A DNA stretch of 64,000 nucleotides from JANMDU01 sp043777675 (GCA_043777675.1 JAYWHR010000079.1:18425-82424), one strand, 5' to 3'. Counted from the stretch's first letter, positions 53,323 to 61,548 are shown. Made by a program: numbers and translations. Notes: generated by a model from the letters alone, not told the origin.

Positions 53323-53996
53323 GTCTTATCGTGCATCCGCCACAAGGCGGGATAGCCAAGCAATTGTTTTTGCTTTTTCATGGCTTTGGCGCAGCGCCCG
53401 ATGATCTGGTGCCACTGGGCCAGATACTTGCGCGGAAGTTTCCACAAAGCGCGGTGGTCAGCGTGCAAGCACCGCAAGAATGTCCGCACAGCTCTGGCTT
53501 TCAGTGGTATCCGATGGATGGCATCACTGAAAGCGAGCGCCCTGTGCGCAGCGCGCAAGCACTGCCCGTGTTTCAGCAGCTTGTGCAGCAATGGCAAAGC
53601 GCTTTCAGCGTGAGCCCTCAAGCAACTGCACTGGTCGGTTTTTCGCAAGGCGCAATCATGGCTTTGGAGAGCTCGCAACATCAGCCCTTGCTGGCTGCGC
53701 GTATCGTGGCGCTCTCCGGACGCTTTAACAGTTTGCCAAAAATTGCTCCCGACAATTGCACACTGCATCTGATTCACGGCAAGCAAGACAGCGTGATTGC
53801 CTATGCACACACCTTTCATGCAGCAGAGCGCTTGGTGCAACTCGGCGCCGACGTGACAGCCGATGTGATTCCGTTTGCAGGGCATGAGATCAACGATGAC
53901 ATTGCTGATTTGGTGATTGAGCGGCTCACGACGCATGTGCCCAAGCGATATTGGGAGGCGGCTCAAAACGAGACTGTAGCGTCCTCTGCCGATTAA
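53319..53996 (+). CDS. YpfH-like carboxylesterase
   Basis: A 225-aa alpha/beta hydrolase of the YpfH/phospholipase-carboxylesterase family. LLFHGFGAAPDDLVPLG opens the fold, the nucleophile is Ser in GFSQGAIMAL (about residue 107-116), and Asp/His follow in GKQDSVI and AGHEI. The start is GTG at 53319, overlapping the upstream TGA (GTGA), so translation is coupled. The gene ends four bases into the opposite monoacylglycerol-lipase-like gene. Confidence 0.87.
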   Translation: MSLIVHPPQGGIAKQLFLLFHGFGAAPDDLVPLGQILARKFPQSAVVSVQAPQECPHSSGFQWYPMDGITESERPVRSAQALPVFQQLVQQWQSAFSVSPQATALVGFSQGAIMALESSQHQPLLAARIVALSGRFNSLPKIAPDNCTLHLIHGKQDSVIAYAHTFHAAERLVQLGADVTADVIPFAGHEINDDIADLVIERLTTHVPKRYWEAAQNETVASSAD

Positions 53997-54847
53997 GCAC
54001 TCAGGCCATCAAGCCAAGCCTTCATCGAGTCGAATACTTGAGCGCGATCTGGATCGTTAAAGATTTCGTGATACATCTCGTTAAAGCAGCGAGCGCGCAC
54101 CCATTTTGATGGCGCTGCCGCTGCAAATGCTCGACTACCTGCGGGGCTGACCAAAGCATCCGCGCCAGCGTAGAGCAACAGCGTCGGGGTGAACCATTGC
54201 GGCGCCGCCGCGATGCAGCGCGCGCCTTCTTCATCAATAAAACGCGCTAATCGGCCGCTGATTCTGCGATGCACAAAAGGATCATTCTTGTAGGCATCCA
54301 CCAATACAGGATCGCGACTCAGCATATTGACAACCAAGCCGTTATCTACGCGCATATCCGGCGCGATACGTGCCAGCGTTGTTAGTAAGAATTTTTGAAC
54401 AATATTCAAACCTGGGTTCAAGGCTGGTGAGCTCAAAATGATGCCATCTACCGGCCGCATTTGCTGGCGAACAAACGAAGCCACGACCACGCCGCCCATG
54501 CTGTGACCTAGCAGCACGAGCTTGTGGCTTGGACGCATTTTGCGTCGCGTGTCATCCACGACATCAGCCAAATCATCAATCAAGCGCATGTCGCTAGGCA
54601 GGCCACCGCGCAGACCGCCGGATTCGCCATGCCCATATTGATCGTAAGCGCGCACATGGTAGCCGGCGATGTTTAGGCGCTGCGCCACATGCGCATAGCG
54701 AAAAGCGTGCTCACCCAAGCCATGCACGATGATTGCCGTGCCCGACACAGCCTGCTCTGGCCAGCGCTCGGGCAAAGGCCAGTCATGGATCGCAATGTTC
54801 TCGCCATCTGTTGCTGTGAACGGTGAGAGATAAACTTCTTGCTTCAT
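53993..54847 (-). CDS. Monoacylglycerol-lipase-like alpha/beta hydrolase
   Basis: A 284-aa hydrolase of the lysophospholipase/monoacylglycerol lipase group. The typical HGLGEHAFRYAHVAQRL, YDQYGHGESGG and the nucleophile elbow GHSMGGVV (about residues 114-121) are all present. A late Asp (AGADALVS) and His (MYHEIFND) complete the triad. It probably hydrolyses acylglycerols or lysophospholipids. No signal peptide. It is followed tail-to-tail by the YpfH-like gene and preceded by the M20 peptidase gene 15 bases away, so it is probably cotranscribed with the latter. Confidence 0.87.
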   Translation of the reverse strand: MKQEVYLSPFTATDGENIAIHDWPLPERWPEQAVSGTAIIVHGLGEHAFRYAHVAQRLNIAGYHVRAYDQYGHGESGGLRGGLPSDMRLIDDLADVVDDTRRKMRPSHKLVLLGHSMGGVVVASFVRQQMRPVDGIILSSPALNPGLNIVQKFLLTTLARIAPDMRVDNGLVVNMLSRDPVLVDAYKNDPFVHRRISGRLARFIDEEGARCIAAAPQWFTPTLLLYAGADALVSPAGSRAFAAAAPSKWVRARCFNEMYHEIFNDPDRAQVFDSMKAWLDGLSA

Positions 54848-54862
54848 ACATCGGGTGATTCG

Positions 54863-56359
54863 TCACTCGGCCGGATGCGCAGCGATCACGCTGGCTACTG
54901 CCGCCGTGATTTTTTTAGCGTAATCCACATGCAAAAACTCATTGGGCCCATGCGCATTGCTTTTAGGGCCGAGCACGCCGCAAACCATCATTTGCGCTTT
55001 CGGAAAGCCCTTTTCCAGCATGTTCATCAGTGGAATCGTGCCGCCCTGGCCGATGTAGCCGCAGGGCGCGCCGTAGTAAGCTTGGCTGGCCGTATCGACC
55101 GCGCTTTGCAGCCAAGGGGCTGTAGCAGGGGCATTCCAGCCGCTGGCCGCGCCGCCGCCTTGGAACGTCACTTTGGCTTGATAGGGCGCATTGTCTTCCA
55201 GCAATTTTTTGAGCTCTTGCATCGTAGCTACCGCATCCACCAAAGGCGGCGTGCGCAGCGAGAGCTTGAAGGCGGTGTAGGGGCGCAGCACATTGCCGGC
55301 ATCTTTGAGTGCAGGGAAGCCTTCTGCGCCTGTCACGCTCAGAGTCGGTTTCCAAGTGCGGTTGATCAGCGCCTCCACCGGGTCTGTTGTCGTAGGCAGC
55401 GCAAACGCGGTAGAACCACCGCAATCGGCATGCGCCCAAGGAAAGCGTTTGTAAACCTCATCGCCCAAAATTTTGGCGGTGGCCTGCGCTTGAGCCAAGC
55501 GATCTTTCGGCACTTCGCAATGAAAGCTTGCCGGCAGCAATCGGCCTGTGGCGCTGTCCTCTAAGCGATCGAGCACTTGGCGCATGACGCGAAAACTTGA
55601 TGGCACGAGGCCGCTGGCATCGCCCGAATGCACGCCTTCGGTCAAGATATCCACCCTTAGCGTGCCGCTCACCATGCCGCGCAAACTGCTGGTTAGCCAA
55701 AGTTGATCGTAGTTGCCTGCACCGGAATCGAGACAGACGACGAGTGAGACATCGCCGAGCTTTGTTTTGAGTGCATCCACATAGGGCAGCAAATCATACG
55801 AGCCGGATTCCTCGCAAGTCTCGATTAAGCCGACGATGCGCGGATGCGGCGCGTTTTGCGCTTTCAGTGCTTGGATGGCCGCGATACTGGCATACACCGC
55901 ATAGCCATCGTCTGCACCACCGCGCCCGTAGAGGCGAGCTGCGCCATCCGAGCCGGTTTCTAGCTTAGGTGTCCAAGGTCCCAGATCATTTCGCCAGCCG
56001 TTGAACTCGGGTTGCTTGTCTAAGTGGCCATACATCAATACCGTTTGCTGAGAAGTATGTTGATATGCCGGTACTTCAAAAAACAATACGGGTGTTCGCG
56101 GCTTGCCATGCGCATCATTCAGGCGCAACACCTCCAGCGTGAGCCCCGGTACTTTTTGCGCTTGCACCCAATTGGCCGCTTCAACCAGCACAGTCTCGAT
56201 ATGCCCATTCGCATGCCAATCAGCATCAAAGCCAGGCGATTTGCAAGGAATGGTGATGTAGTCGCTGATGCGGCTGATGATGTCGGCATCCCACGCGCGG
56301 CTGGCGTGAGCCAAAACATCGGCGGTGTTTAAAACGGAACCGGGTACGCGAGCATTCAT
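54863..56359 (-). CDS. M20-family metallopeptidase (dipeptidase-like)
   Basis: A 498-aa zinc peptidase of family M20. The motifs are YGHLDKQPEF (about residue 85), GRGGADDGYAVY (about 120), the catalytic EE in ETCEESGS (about 151), LDSGAGNYDQLW (about 177) and HSGDASGL (about 210) in the lid domain. The last ligand is in the HGPNEFLH tail. The ATG at 56359 has AAGGA upstream; an ATG 15 bases earlier is less likely. Dipeptides or similar amide substrates are expected. Confidence 0.9.
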   Translation of the reverse strand: MNARVPGSVLNTADVLAHASRAWDADIISRISDYITIPCKSPGFDADWHANGHIETVLVEAANWVQAQKVPGLTLEVLRLNDAHGKPRTPVLFFEVPAYQHTSQQTVLMYGHLDKQPEFNGWRNDLGPWTPKLETGSDGAARLYGRGGADDGYAVYASIAAIQALKAQNAPHPRIVGLIETCEESGSYDLLPYVDALKTKLGDVSLVVCLDSGAGNYDQLWLTSSLRGMVSGTLRVDILTEGVHSGDASGLVPSSFRVMRQVLDRLEDSATGRLLPASFHCEVPKDRLAQAQATAKILGDEVYKRFPWAHADCGGSTAFALPTTTDPVEALINRTWKPTLSVTGAEGFPALKDAGNVLRPYTAFKLSLRTPPLVDAVATMQELKKLLEDNAPYQAKVTFQGGGAASGWNAPATAPWLQSAVDTASQAYYGAPCGYIGQGGTIPLMNMLEKGFPKAQMMVCGVLGPKSNAHGPNEFLHVDYAKKITAAVASVIAAHPAE

Positions 56360-56394
56360 GAGCAATTCCTTCAATCCACCATATTAAAACTTTT

Positions 56395-57075
56395 TCAAAA
56401 AGCTGGTGCGCCCAGACTTTGCACCCAATAGACAAAGCCCGCGCAGATGGCCAACACGCCCAGCGCCACCAAGCGGCTGCTCGTCGTGTCTTGAGAGGGC
56501 TCTACAGCTTGCGGCATGTGCTTGTCGCCATCGATCATCGGACGGATCAAATTTTCTTTCTTCTTGTAGAGGTAATACAAAATCGCAGCGATGTGCAGCG
56601 CCACCAGCGCCGCAATCACCCATTTGCCAATATCTTTGTGCCACCAGGTGGCCAGGCTCACACGGGCATTGCTCACGAAGCGGGTGAGCGGCCCCGCATT
56701 GGTGATTTCATCGTCGCTGATTAAGCCCGTGCCCACTTGCAGCGCCAAAAAACCTAAGAGCGCGAAGACCGAGCCGGCGCCCAGCGGGTTGTGTCCTGCA
56801 GAATGCTCGGGTTGGCCGCGGCCTTTGAGATACGCAATCAGCGAGCTCGGCGCGTAGATAAACGAGGCAAAACGCGACCATTTGCCGCCGATCAAACCCC
56901 AAACGAAACGAAACAATAGCAAAGTCATCACGCCATAGCCGAAGCGGAAATGCCAAGTCATCAGACTGCCGCCTAGATTGCCGGTGATCAGTAATCCGAC
57001 GACACACACCAACAAAGCCCAGTGGAAGAGGCGGGTGGGTAAGTCCCAAATACGAACGGTGTGGGATGTGGGCAT
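56395..57075 (-). CDS. Cytochrome b561-type membrane protein
   Basis: A 226-aa integral membrane b-type cytochrome with four main hydrophobic segments plus a C-terminal one. Haem ligand candidates are His in RLFHWALL (about residue 18), MTWHFRFGYG and AALVALHIAAILY. It resembles the Ni-Fe hydrogenase-type cytochrome b and passes electrons to c-type cytochromes. It is divergent from the cytochrome c' gene with a palindrome in the gap, and the two probably function together. Confidence 0.85.
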   Translation of the reverse strand: MPTSHTVRIWDLPTRLFHWALLVCVVGLLITGNLGGSLMTWHFRFGYGVMTLLLFRFVWGLIGGKWSRFASFIYAPSSLIAYLKGRGQPEHSAGHNPLGAGSVFALLGFLALQVGTGLISDDEITNAGPLTRFVSNARVSLATWWHKDIGKWVIAALVALHIAAILYYLYKKKENLIRPMIDGDKHMPQAVEPSQDTTSSRLVALGVLAICAGFVYWVQSLGAPAF

Positions 57076-57167
57076 GCTGTAATTCCTTGATCAACGTGTG
57101 ACGGTAAAGTCGGCTGAAGTGCATTGTGCCGTCTTGAAGGCAACTGCATGACATACCCCACGAAATG

Positions 57168-57185
57168 ACTAGGGATTGCCCTAGT
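57168..57185. promoter_or_regulatory. Palindrome ACTAGGG-N4-CCCTAGT between cytochrome genes
   Basis: Seven-base arms with a four-base spacer, in the 179-bp gap between divergent genes. It has the size of a dimer-binding operator and could control both genes. The protein that binds it is not known from this window. Confidence 0.45.
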
Positions 57186-57254
57186 GCCTCTGGTTGGAAC
57201 TTCGCATCTTGGGGTAACCTCTATTCTGCATAACTCACTTCAACAGGATTACCT

Positions 57255-57701
57255 ATGAACTTCCGCATCGCCTTCCTTCTAGCCACAAGCACTTTGCTGG
57301 CTAGCGTTTCTGCCCAAGCGCAATTTGCCAAGCCAGAAGATGCTATCAAATATCGCCAAAGCGCCTTGAGCGTTATGGGTACGCATACAGGCCGCCTAGG
57401 AGCGATGGTTAATGGTCGTGTGCCGTTTGATGCGAAAGTCGCGCAAGAAAATGCCGACATCATCGCTGCGATGGCACGCCTGCCGTGGCAAGGTTTCGGT
57501 GCTGGCACTGAAGGCGGCAAAGCCAAAGCCAACATCTGGACGGATGGCGCTAAATTCAAAGCCGGTAGTGACAAGCTGGCGTCCGACGCATCTGCAGTGG
57601 CTGCTGCAGCTAAATCCGGCAACCTTGATCAGATCAAAGCCGCATTCGGTGCGTATGCCGGTAATTGCAAGACTTGCCACGACGAGTACCGCAGCCAGTA
57701 A
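57255..57701 (+). CDS. Cytochrome c' (class II c-type cytochrome)
   Basis: A 148-aa periplasmic c' cytochrome. A signal peptide of about 22 residues is followed by FAKPEDAIKYRQSALSVMGTH, which is the usual start of the four-helix bundle. The haem site is the C-terminal CKTCHDEYR (about 139-147), with His as axial ligand. Such proteins bind NO or carry electrons. The gene ends before a strong terminator. Confidence 0.93.
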   Translation: MNFRIAFLLATSTLLASVSAQAQFAKPEDAIKYRQSALSVMGTHTGRLGAMVNGRVPFDAKVAQENADIIAAMARLPWQGFGAGTEGGKAKANIWTDGAKFKAGSDKLASDASAVAAAAKSGNLDQIKAAFGAYAGNCKTCHDEYRSQ

Positions 57702-57742
57702 TTCATTTGCTCCCTCCTCGACAGCCCTCCTCGGCTGTTTCT

Positions 57743-57774
57743 GCCCGCAAGTTTATAACTTGCGGGCTTTTTTT
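57743..57774 (+). terminator. Intrinsic terminator of the cytochrome c' gene
   Basis: GCCCGCAAGTT / AACTTGCGGGC with a three-base loop, followed by seven T's. An 11-pair stem. Confidence 0.95.
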
Positions 57775-57785
57775 ATGAATTACTT

Positions 57786-57829
57786 TGCTACTAATTAGAT
57801 AGCACATAACGCAATGAATACGCCGGCTA
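57786..57829 (-). repeat. 44-bp palindromic repeat, copy 11
   Basis: Just after the cytochrome c' terminator and before the convergent TlpA-like gene. On the + strand it begins TGCTACTAATTAGATAGCAC and ends CGCCGGCTA. Confidence 0.85.
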
Positions 57830-57851
57830 TCTGCCGAAATAGCCTAAAAAA

Positions 57852-58397
57852 TCAAACTTTTTCAGCCAATAGTTGCCCAATCAAGGCATGCAAGGCTACG
57901 AAATCTGGCGTGCCGACATAGCGCTTCACAATCTCGCCTTTTTTGTTCACAAGATAGGTGGTGGGCGTGAGCTTCACATCGCCCCAAGCCTTGGCCACTG
58001 CACCCGTGTTATCGATGGCCACCTTGAATGGCAGTTTTCGACTCTCTGCAAAATTCACCACAAACGCTGGCGGGTCGTAACTCATGGCCACAGCTACAGT
58101 GTCGTAGCCTTGTGGCGCAAACTTGTTGTAAGTCGCAATGATCTCGGGCATTTCGGCCACGCAGGTCGTACAACTCGTCGCCCAAAAATTCACCAAGGTC
58201 ACTTTGCCCTTCATGGCCTCCGTGGTGAAGGGCTTCCCATCCAGCAAAATCATGGTTGATGCGGGCGCTGCGCCTGTGAAATCTGACACGTTGTTGCAGC
58301 CGCTGAGCGTCAACGCCCCCAGCGCCAAGCCGTTGAACAGTGCAAGCGTTGTTAAACGGCGCGACAATCGCAATGATAGTGGGGCAAGAGTCAACAT
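57852..58397 (-). CDS. TlpA/ResA-like thioredoxin-fold lipoprotein
   Basis: A 181-aa protein with a lipoprotein signal (lipobox LTLSGC) and a thioredoxin fold. The active-site motif is WATSCTTCVAEMP, with CxxC residues four apart, as in TlpA/ResA proteins that act on extracytoplasmic disulfides or in cytochrome c maturation. The later GDVKLTPTTYLVN holds the cis-proline. The start at 58397 (MLTLAPLSL) is preferred; an ATG at 58424 would overlap the opposite gene start by two bases. Confidence 0.85.
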   Translation of the reverse strand: MLTLAPLSLRLSRRLTTLALFNGLALGALTLSGCNNVSDFTGAAPASTMILLDGKPFTTEAMKGKVTLVNFWATSCTTCVAEMPEIIATYNKFAPQGYDTVAVAMSYDPPAFVVNFAESRKLPFKVAIDNTGAVAKAWGDVKLTPTTYLVNKKGEIVKRYVGTPDFVALHALIGQLLAEKV

Positions 58398-58422
58398 CAG
58401 TTTATCCAAAGGAGCAACAATC

Positions 58423-59127
58423 ATGAAACGTCGTCAGTTTAACCAAGCCGGAACATCTGTGCTCGGAATGTGCATTCTTGCAGCCTACCAGCAAGCCTAC
58501 GCCTTATCCTTCAGCGATCTCACCGACAGGGACGCCAGTGCTGGCTTAAAGACGGCTTTGGAGCGTGGTGCTTTATCGGCAGTGAGTATCTTGGGCAAAA
58601 CAGATGGTTTTCTAGGCAATGCTTTGGTGCGTATTCCACTGCCAGGGTTCCTCAATGACGCCGGAAAATTGATGAAATCGCTCGGCCAAGGCAAGAAAGT
58701 CGATGAACTCGTGATCGCCATGAATCGCGGCGCAGAACAGGCGGTACCTTTTGCCAAAGATTTACTGGTCTCGGCTGTGAAAGGCATGAATGTCTCGGAT
58801 GCGAAGAACATCTTGAAGGGTGGCGACACCTCCGTGACCACTTTTTTCGCTGAAAAAACCCGTAGCCCGTTGGCTGAAAAATTCCTACCCATCGTGACCA
58901 AAGCCACCGAGCAAGTCGGCTTGGCTCAAAAATATAATGCTTTTGCCGGCAAGGCGCAGGGCATGGGTTTGGTGAAAAAAGAAGATGCCAACGTTCAGCA
59001 ATATGTCACGGGGAAATCGCTCGATGGCCTTTACACCATGATTGGCGAAGAAGAGAAAAAAATCCGCAAAGATCCCGTAGGCACAGGCAGCGATATTTTG
59101 AAGAAGGTGTTTGGCGTGTTGAAGTAG
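58423..59127 (+). CDS. DUF4197 family protein
   Basis: A 234-aa protein with a leader of the KRRQFNQAGTSVLGM kind (twin-arginine-like) and an Ala-rich segment, so it is probably exported. The body has the DUF4197 pattern: SAGLKTALERGALSAVSILG, then VDELVIAMNRGAEQAVPFAKDL and, near the C-terminus, YVTGKSLDGLYTMIGEEEKKIR. The function is unknown. A perfect AAGGAG site precedes the ATG. Its start lies only 25 bases from the start of the divergent TlpA-like gene. Confidence 0.87.
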   Translation: MKRRQFNQAGTSVLGMCILAAYQQAYALSFSDLTDRDASAGLKTALERGALSAVSILGKTDGFLGNALVRIPLPGFLNDAGKLMKSLGQGKKVDELVIAMNRGAEQAVPFAKDLLVSAVKGMNVSDAKNILKGGDTSVTTFFAEKTRSPLAEKFLPIVTKATEQVGLAQKYNAFAGKAQGMGLVKKEDANVQQYVTGKSLDGLYTMIGEEEKKIRKDPVGTGSDILKKVFGVLK

Positions 59128-59219
59128 TGCTGAGCTTGTGAAGTGCTTTGAGCCTTTTAGTGCCTACAGATGCCGCGAGTGGCGCAAACCGCAAAAATCT
59201 TTTGCGATTTTCAGCTGAT

Positions 59220-59263
59220 CACTATTGATTTAATAGCGACCCCTGCAGCTTTTATGCCGGCTA
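59220..59263 (-). repeat. 44-bp palindromic repeat, copy 12
   Basis: Intergenic between the DUF4197 gene and purU. On the + strand it begins CACTATTGATTTAATAGC and ends TGCCGGCTA. Confidence 0.85.
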
Positions 59264-59301
59264 TCGGCGTATTTTGTTGAAAAATATTAGAAAATACAAA
59301 G

Positions 59302-60159
59302 ATGCCCACATTGCCCATCCCCACTTACATCCTGACCTTGACGTGCCCTGATCGCATGGGCATCGTGCATGCCGTTTCCGGTTTTTTGCTTGGGTCTGGT
59401 GGCAATATTGAAGAAGCAGCGCAATACAACGACCGCGACACCGGACTGTTTTTCATGCGCGTCAGCTTTGCCTGCAGCCAGCCGCCGGAGCAGTTGCGCT
59501 CGGATTTGACTGCTTTCGCGCAAGGCTATGGTATGAATTGGCAACTCCATGCTGCCGAGCAGCCTATGCGCACAGTGCTGATGGTCAGCCAGCAAGGGCA
59601 CTGTTTGAATGATTTGCTGTTTCGCTGGAAAAGTGGGCTGCTTTGTTTAGATATTCGCGCCATCATCAGCAATCACCGCGATTTTTATCAATTGGCGGCG
59701 AGCTATAACGTGCCGTTTCATCACATTCCCATGGCGAAAGACGGCAAAGCCCAGGTTGAAGCTCGGCAAATCGAGATCATTAATGCTGAAGGCGCGGAGT
59801 TGGTGGTGTTGGCGCGCTACATGCAGATTCTCTCCAATGGGATGTGCCAAGCGCTGGCTGGCCGCGCGATCAACATTCACCATAGCTTTTTGCCCAGCTT
59901 TAAAGGCGCTAAGCCTTATTACCAAGCCCATGATCGCGGCGTGAAGCTGATTGGTGCAACAGCACATTACGTCACCGCTGATCTGGATGAAGGCCCGATC
60001 ATTGAGCAAGATGTGGCGCGGGTGGATCATTCGGATACGGTCGATGACCTCACCGCTCGTGGGCGCGATACCGAGAGCCAAGTGCTCGCCCGTGCCGTGA
60101 AATGGCATAGTGAGCACCGCGTACTACCGAATGGCCGCCGGACTGTGGTGTTTCGGTAA
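59302..60159 (+). CDS. purU: Formyltetrahydrofolate deformylase
   Basis: Hydrolyses 10-formyltetrahydrofolate to formate and tetrahydrofolate, balancing one-carbon pools. An N-terminal ACT domain (ILTLTCPDRMGIVHAVSGFL, about residues 9-28) senses the pool in known PurU proteins. The catalytic formyltransferase-like domain carries INIHHSFLPSFKGAKPY (His and Asn, about 190-206) and the Asp in DLDEGPII. The 285-aa length is normal. Confidence 0.95.
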   Translation: MPTLPIPTYILTLTCPDRMGIVHAVSGFLLGSGGNIEEAAQYNDRDTGLFFMRVSFACSQPPEQLRSDLTAFAQGYGMNWQLHAAEQPMRTVLMVSQQGHCLNDLLFRWKSGLLCLDIRAIISNHRDFYQLAASYNVPFHHIPMAKDGKAQVEARQIEIINAEGAELVVLARYMQILSNGMCQALAGRAINIHHSFLPSFKGAKPYYQAHDRGVKLIGATAHYVTADLDEGPIIEQDVARVDHSDTVDDLTARGRDTESQVLARAVKWHSEHRVLPNGRRTVVFR

Positions 60160-60218
60160 AAACTGATTAAATAATCAGTGTTTTTCACTCTGTTTGCATC
60201 ACAGCTGGCTCTGCAGTC

Positions 60219-60248
60219 TTGTTCAATGCGGGGCTTTCAGGCTAAAAT
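60219..60248 (+). promoter_or_regulatory. Probable promoter of the str operon
   Basis: -35 TTGTTC (60219-60224) and -10 TAAAAT (60243-60248) with 18 bases between. It lies in the only plausible place between purU and the leader hairpin. Confidence 0.5.
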
Positions 60249-60278
60249 AGAAGGCTTCACTGCTTTTGACGACGTAGT

Positions 60279-60327
60279 GAAGAGGTCGTCCGCATGGCTC
60301 CCATGCGGTGCGACTCTTCGTTTTTTT
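60279..60327 (+). promoter_or_regulatory. rpsL leader hairpin with T-run (attenuator candidate)
   Basis: GAAGAG...TCG pairs with CGA...CTCTTC, and CCGCATGG pairs with CCATGCGG around a three-base loop. Seven T's follow at 60321-60327. The structure is an intrinsic terminator 20 bases before the rpsL start codon, so any rpsL transcript must read through it. Confidence 0.7.
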
Positions 60328-60346
60328 ATTCACGTTTAGTAGAACC

Positions 60347-60724
60347 ATGCCAACCATTAACCAACTCATCCGTCACGGACGCGAGGTTGAGACGATCAAG
60401 TCGAAATCTCCCGCGATGCAAAACTGCCCGCAGCGTCGTGGTGTTTGCACCCGTGTTTACACCACAACCCCTAAAAAGCCTAACTCCGCTCTGCGTAAAG
60501 TTGCCAAAGTGCGCTTGACCAACGGTTTTGAGGTGATCTCCTACATCGGCGGCGAAGGCCATAACCTGCAAGAACACTCTGTTGTGCTCGTGCGCGGTGG
60601 TCGTGTGAAAGATTTGCCCGGTGTGCGTTACCACATCGTGCGTGGCTCGCTCGATTTGCAAGGCGTGAAAGATCGCAAGCAATCGCGTTCCAAGTACGGC
60701 GCTAAAAAGCCGAAGGCCAAGTAA
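60347..60724 (+). CDS. rpsL: 30S ribosomal protein S12
   Basis: S12 of the small subunit decoding site, 125 aa. The start MPTINQLIRHGRE at 60347 fits the family. The TPKKPNSALRK loop with Lys43 and GGRVKDLPGVRYH with Lys88 are the positions mutated in streptomycin resistance, and both keep the sensitive residue. It is the first gene of the str operon. Upstream lies purU rather than the rpoBC genes, so the operon has its own promoter here. Confidence 0.98.
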   Translation: MPTINQLIRHGREVETIKSKSPAMQNCPQRRGVCTRVYTTTPKKPNSALRKVAKVRLTNGFEVISYIGGEGHNLQEHSVVLVRGGRVKDLPGVRYHIVRGSLDLQGVKDRKQSRSKYGAKKPKAK

Positions 60725-60898
60725 ATTTGCCTGAGCGCAAGCTCAAAAAATCAAAGGTGTTGTTTCAAAGCGTGGCGCATTGAAATAACGTAGTGACTCA
60801 AATCTGCAATCGTGCAGAAAAAGTCGAGTAAGTGAAAGTTTTCATAAAACTTTCGCGGTATCTGCAAAGAATACCAACTGAAGCAAAGAGGTGAAACC

Positions 60899-61369
60899 AT
60901 GCCACGTCGTCGCGAAGTCCCTAAACGTGAAATTCTGCCGGATCCAAAGTTCGGCAACATCGAGCTCTCAAAATTCATGAACGTCATCATGGAGAGCGGT
61001 AAAAAAGCGGTTGCTGAGCGCATCATTTACGGTGCGCTCGAGCAAGTCGAGAAAAAATCTGGCAAAGAGCCTATGGAATTGTTTGGCGTGGCCATCAACA
61101 ATGTCAAGCCCATGGTTGAGGTGAAATCCCGCCGTGTTGGTGGCGCTAACTATCAAGTGCCGGTTGAAGTGCGCCCAGTGCGCCGCTTGGCTCTGAGCAT
61201 GCGCTGGATCAAAGAAGCTGCACGCAAGCGCGGTGAAAAATCCATGGCATTGCGCTTGGCCAACGAACTCATCGAAGCTTCGGAAGGCCGTGGCGGCGCG
61301 ATGAAAAAGCGCGATGAAGTGCACCGTATGGCAGAGGCCAACAAGGCTTTCTCCCACTTCCGCTTCTAA
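60899..61369 (+). CDS. rpsG: 30S ribosomal protein S7
   Basis: S7, the primary binder of the 3' major domain of 16S rRNA, 156 aa, starting MPRRREVPKREILPDPKFG. AGAGGTG precedes the ATG. In E. coli S7 represses translation of the str operon. The 174-base gap after rpsL is longer than in enterobacteria and shows no strong hairpin. Confidence 0.98.
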   Translation: MPRRREVPKREILPDPKFGNIELSKFMNVIMESGKKAVAERIIYGALEQVEKKSGKEPMELFGVAINNVKPMVEVKSRRVGGANYQVPVEVRPVRRLALSMRWIKEAARKRGEKSMALRLANELIEASEGRGGAMKKRDEVHRMAEANKAFSHFRF

Positions 61370-61548
61370 GGGCGGCTACTGCGCGGGCGATCTGCGTCGT
61401 TGCGGGGCCCGTCTATAAATCCTCATGGCCCTAAAGGCCACTCCGGTTTTTAGCCACCCGCGCCTAGCATCTCATCCCGCTCGCTACGCCGCGTTGCTCT
61501 CACAAAGAGTTCTGCGGCATCAGTTTTTGTACATAAAGGATATCTACT

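Noticed and set aside
54657..54690. TAGCCGGC inside the monoacylglycerol-lipase-like gene
   Set aside because: The palindromic right end is missing and the encoded AGYHVRAYD is normal for the family, so it is a chance match.
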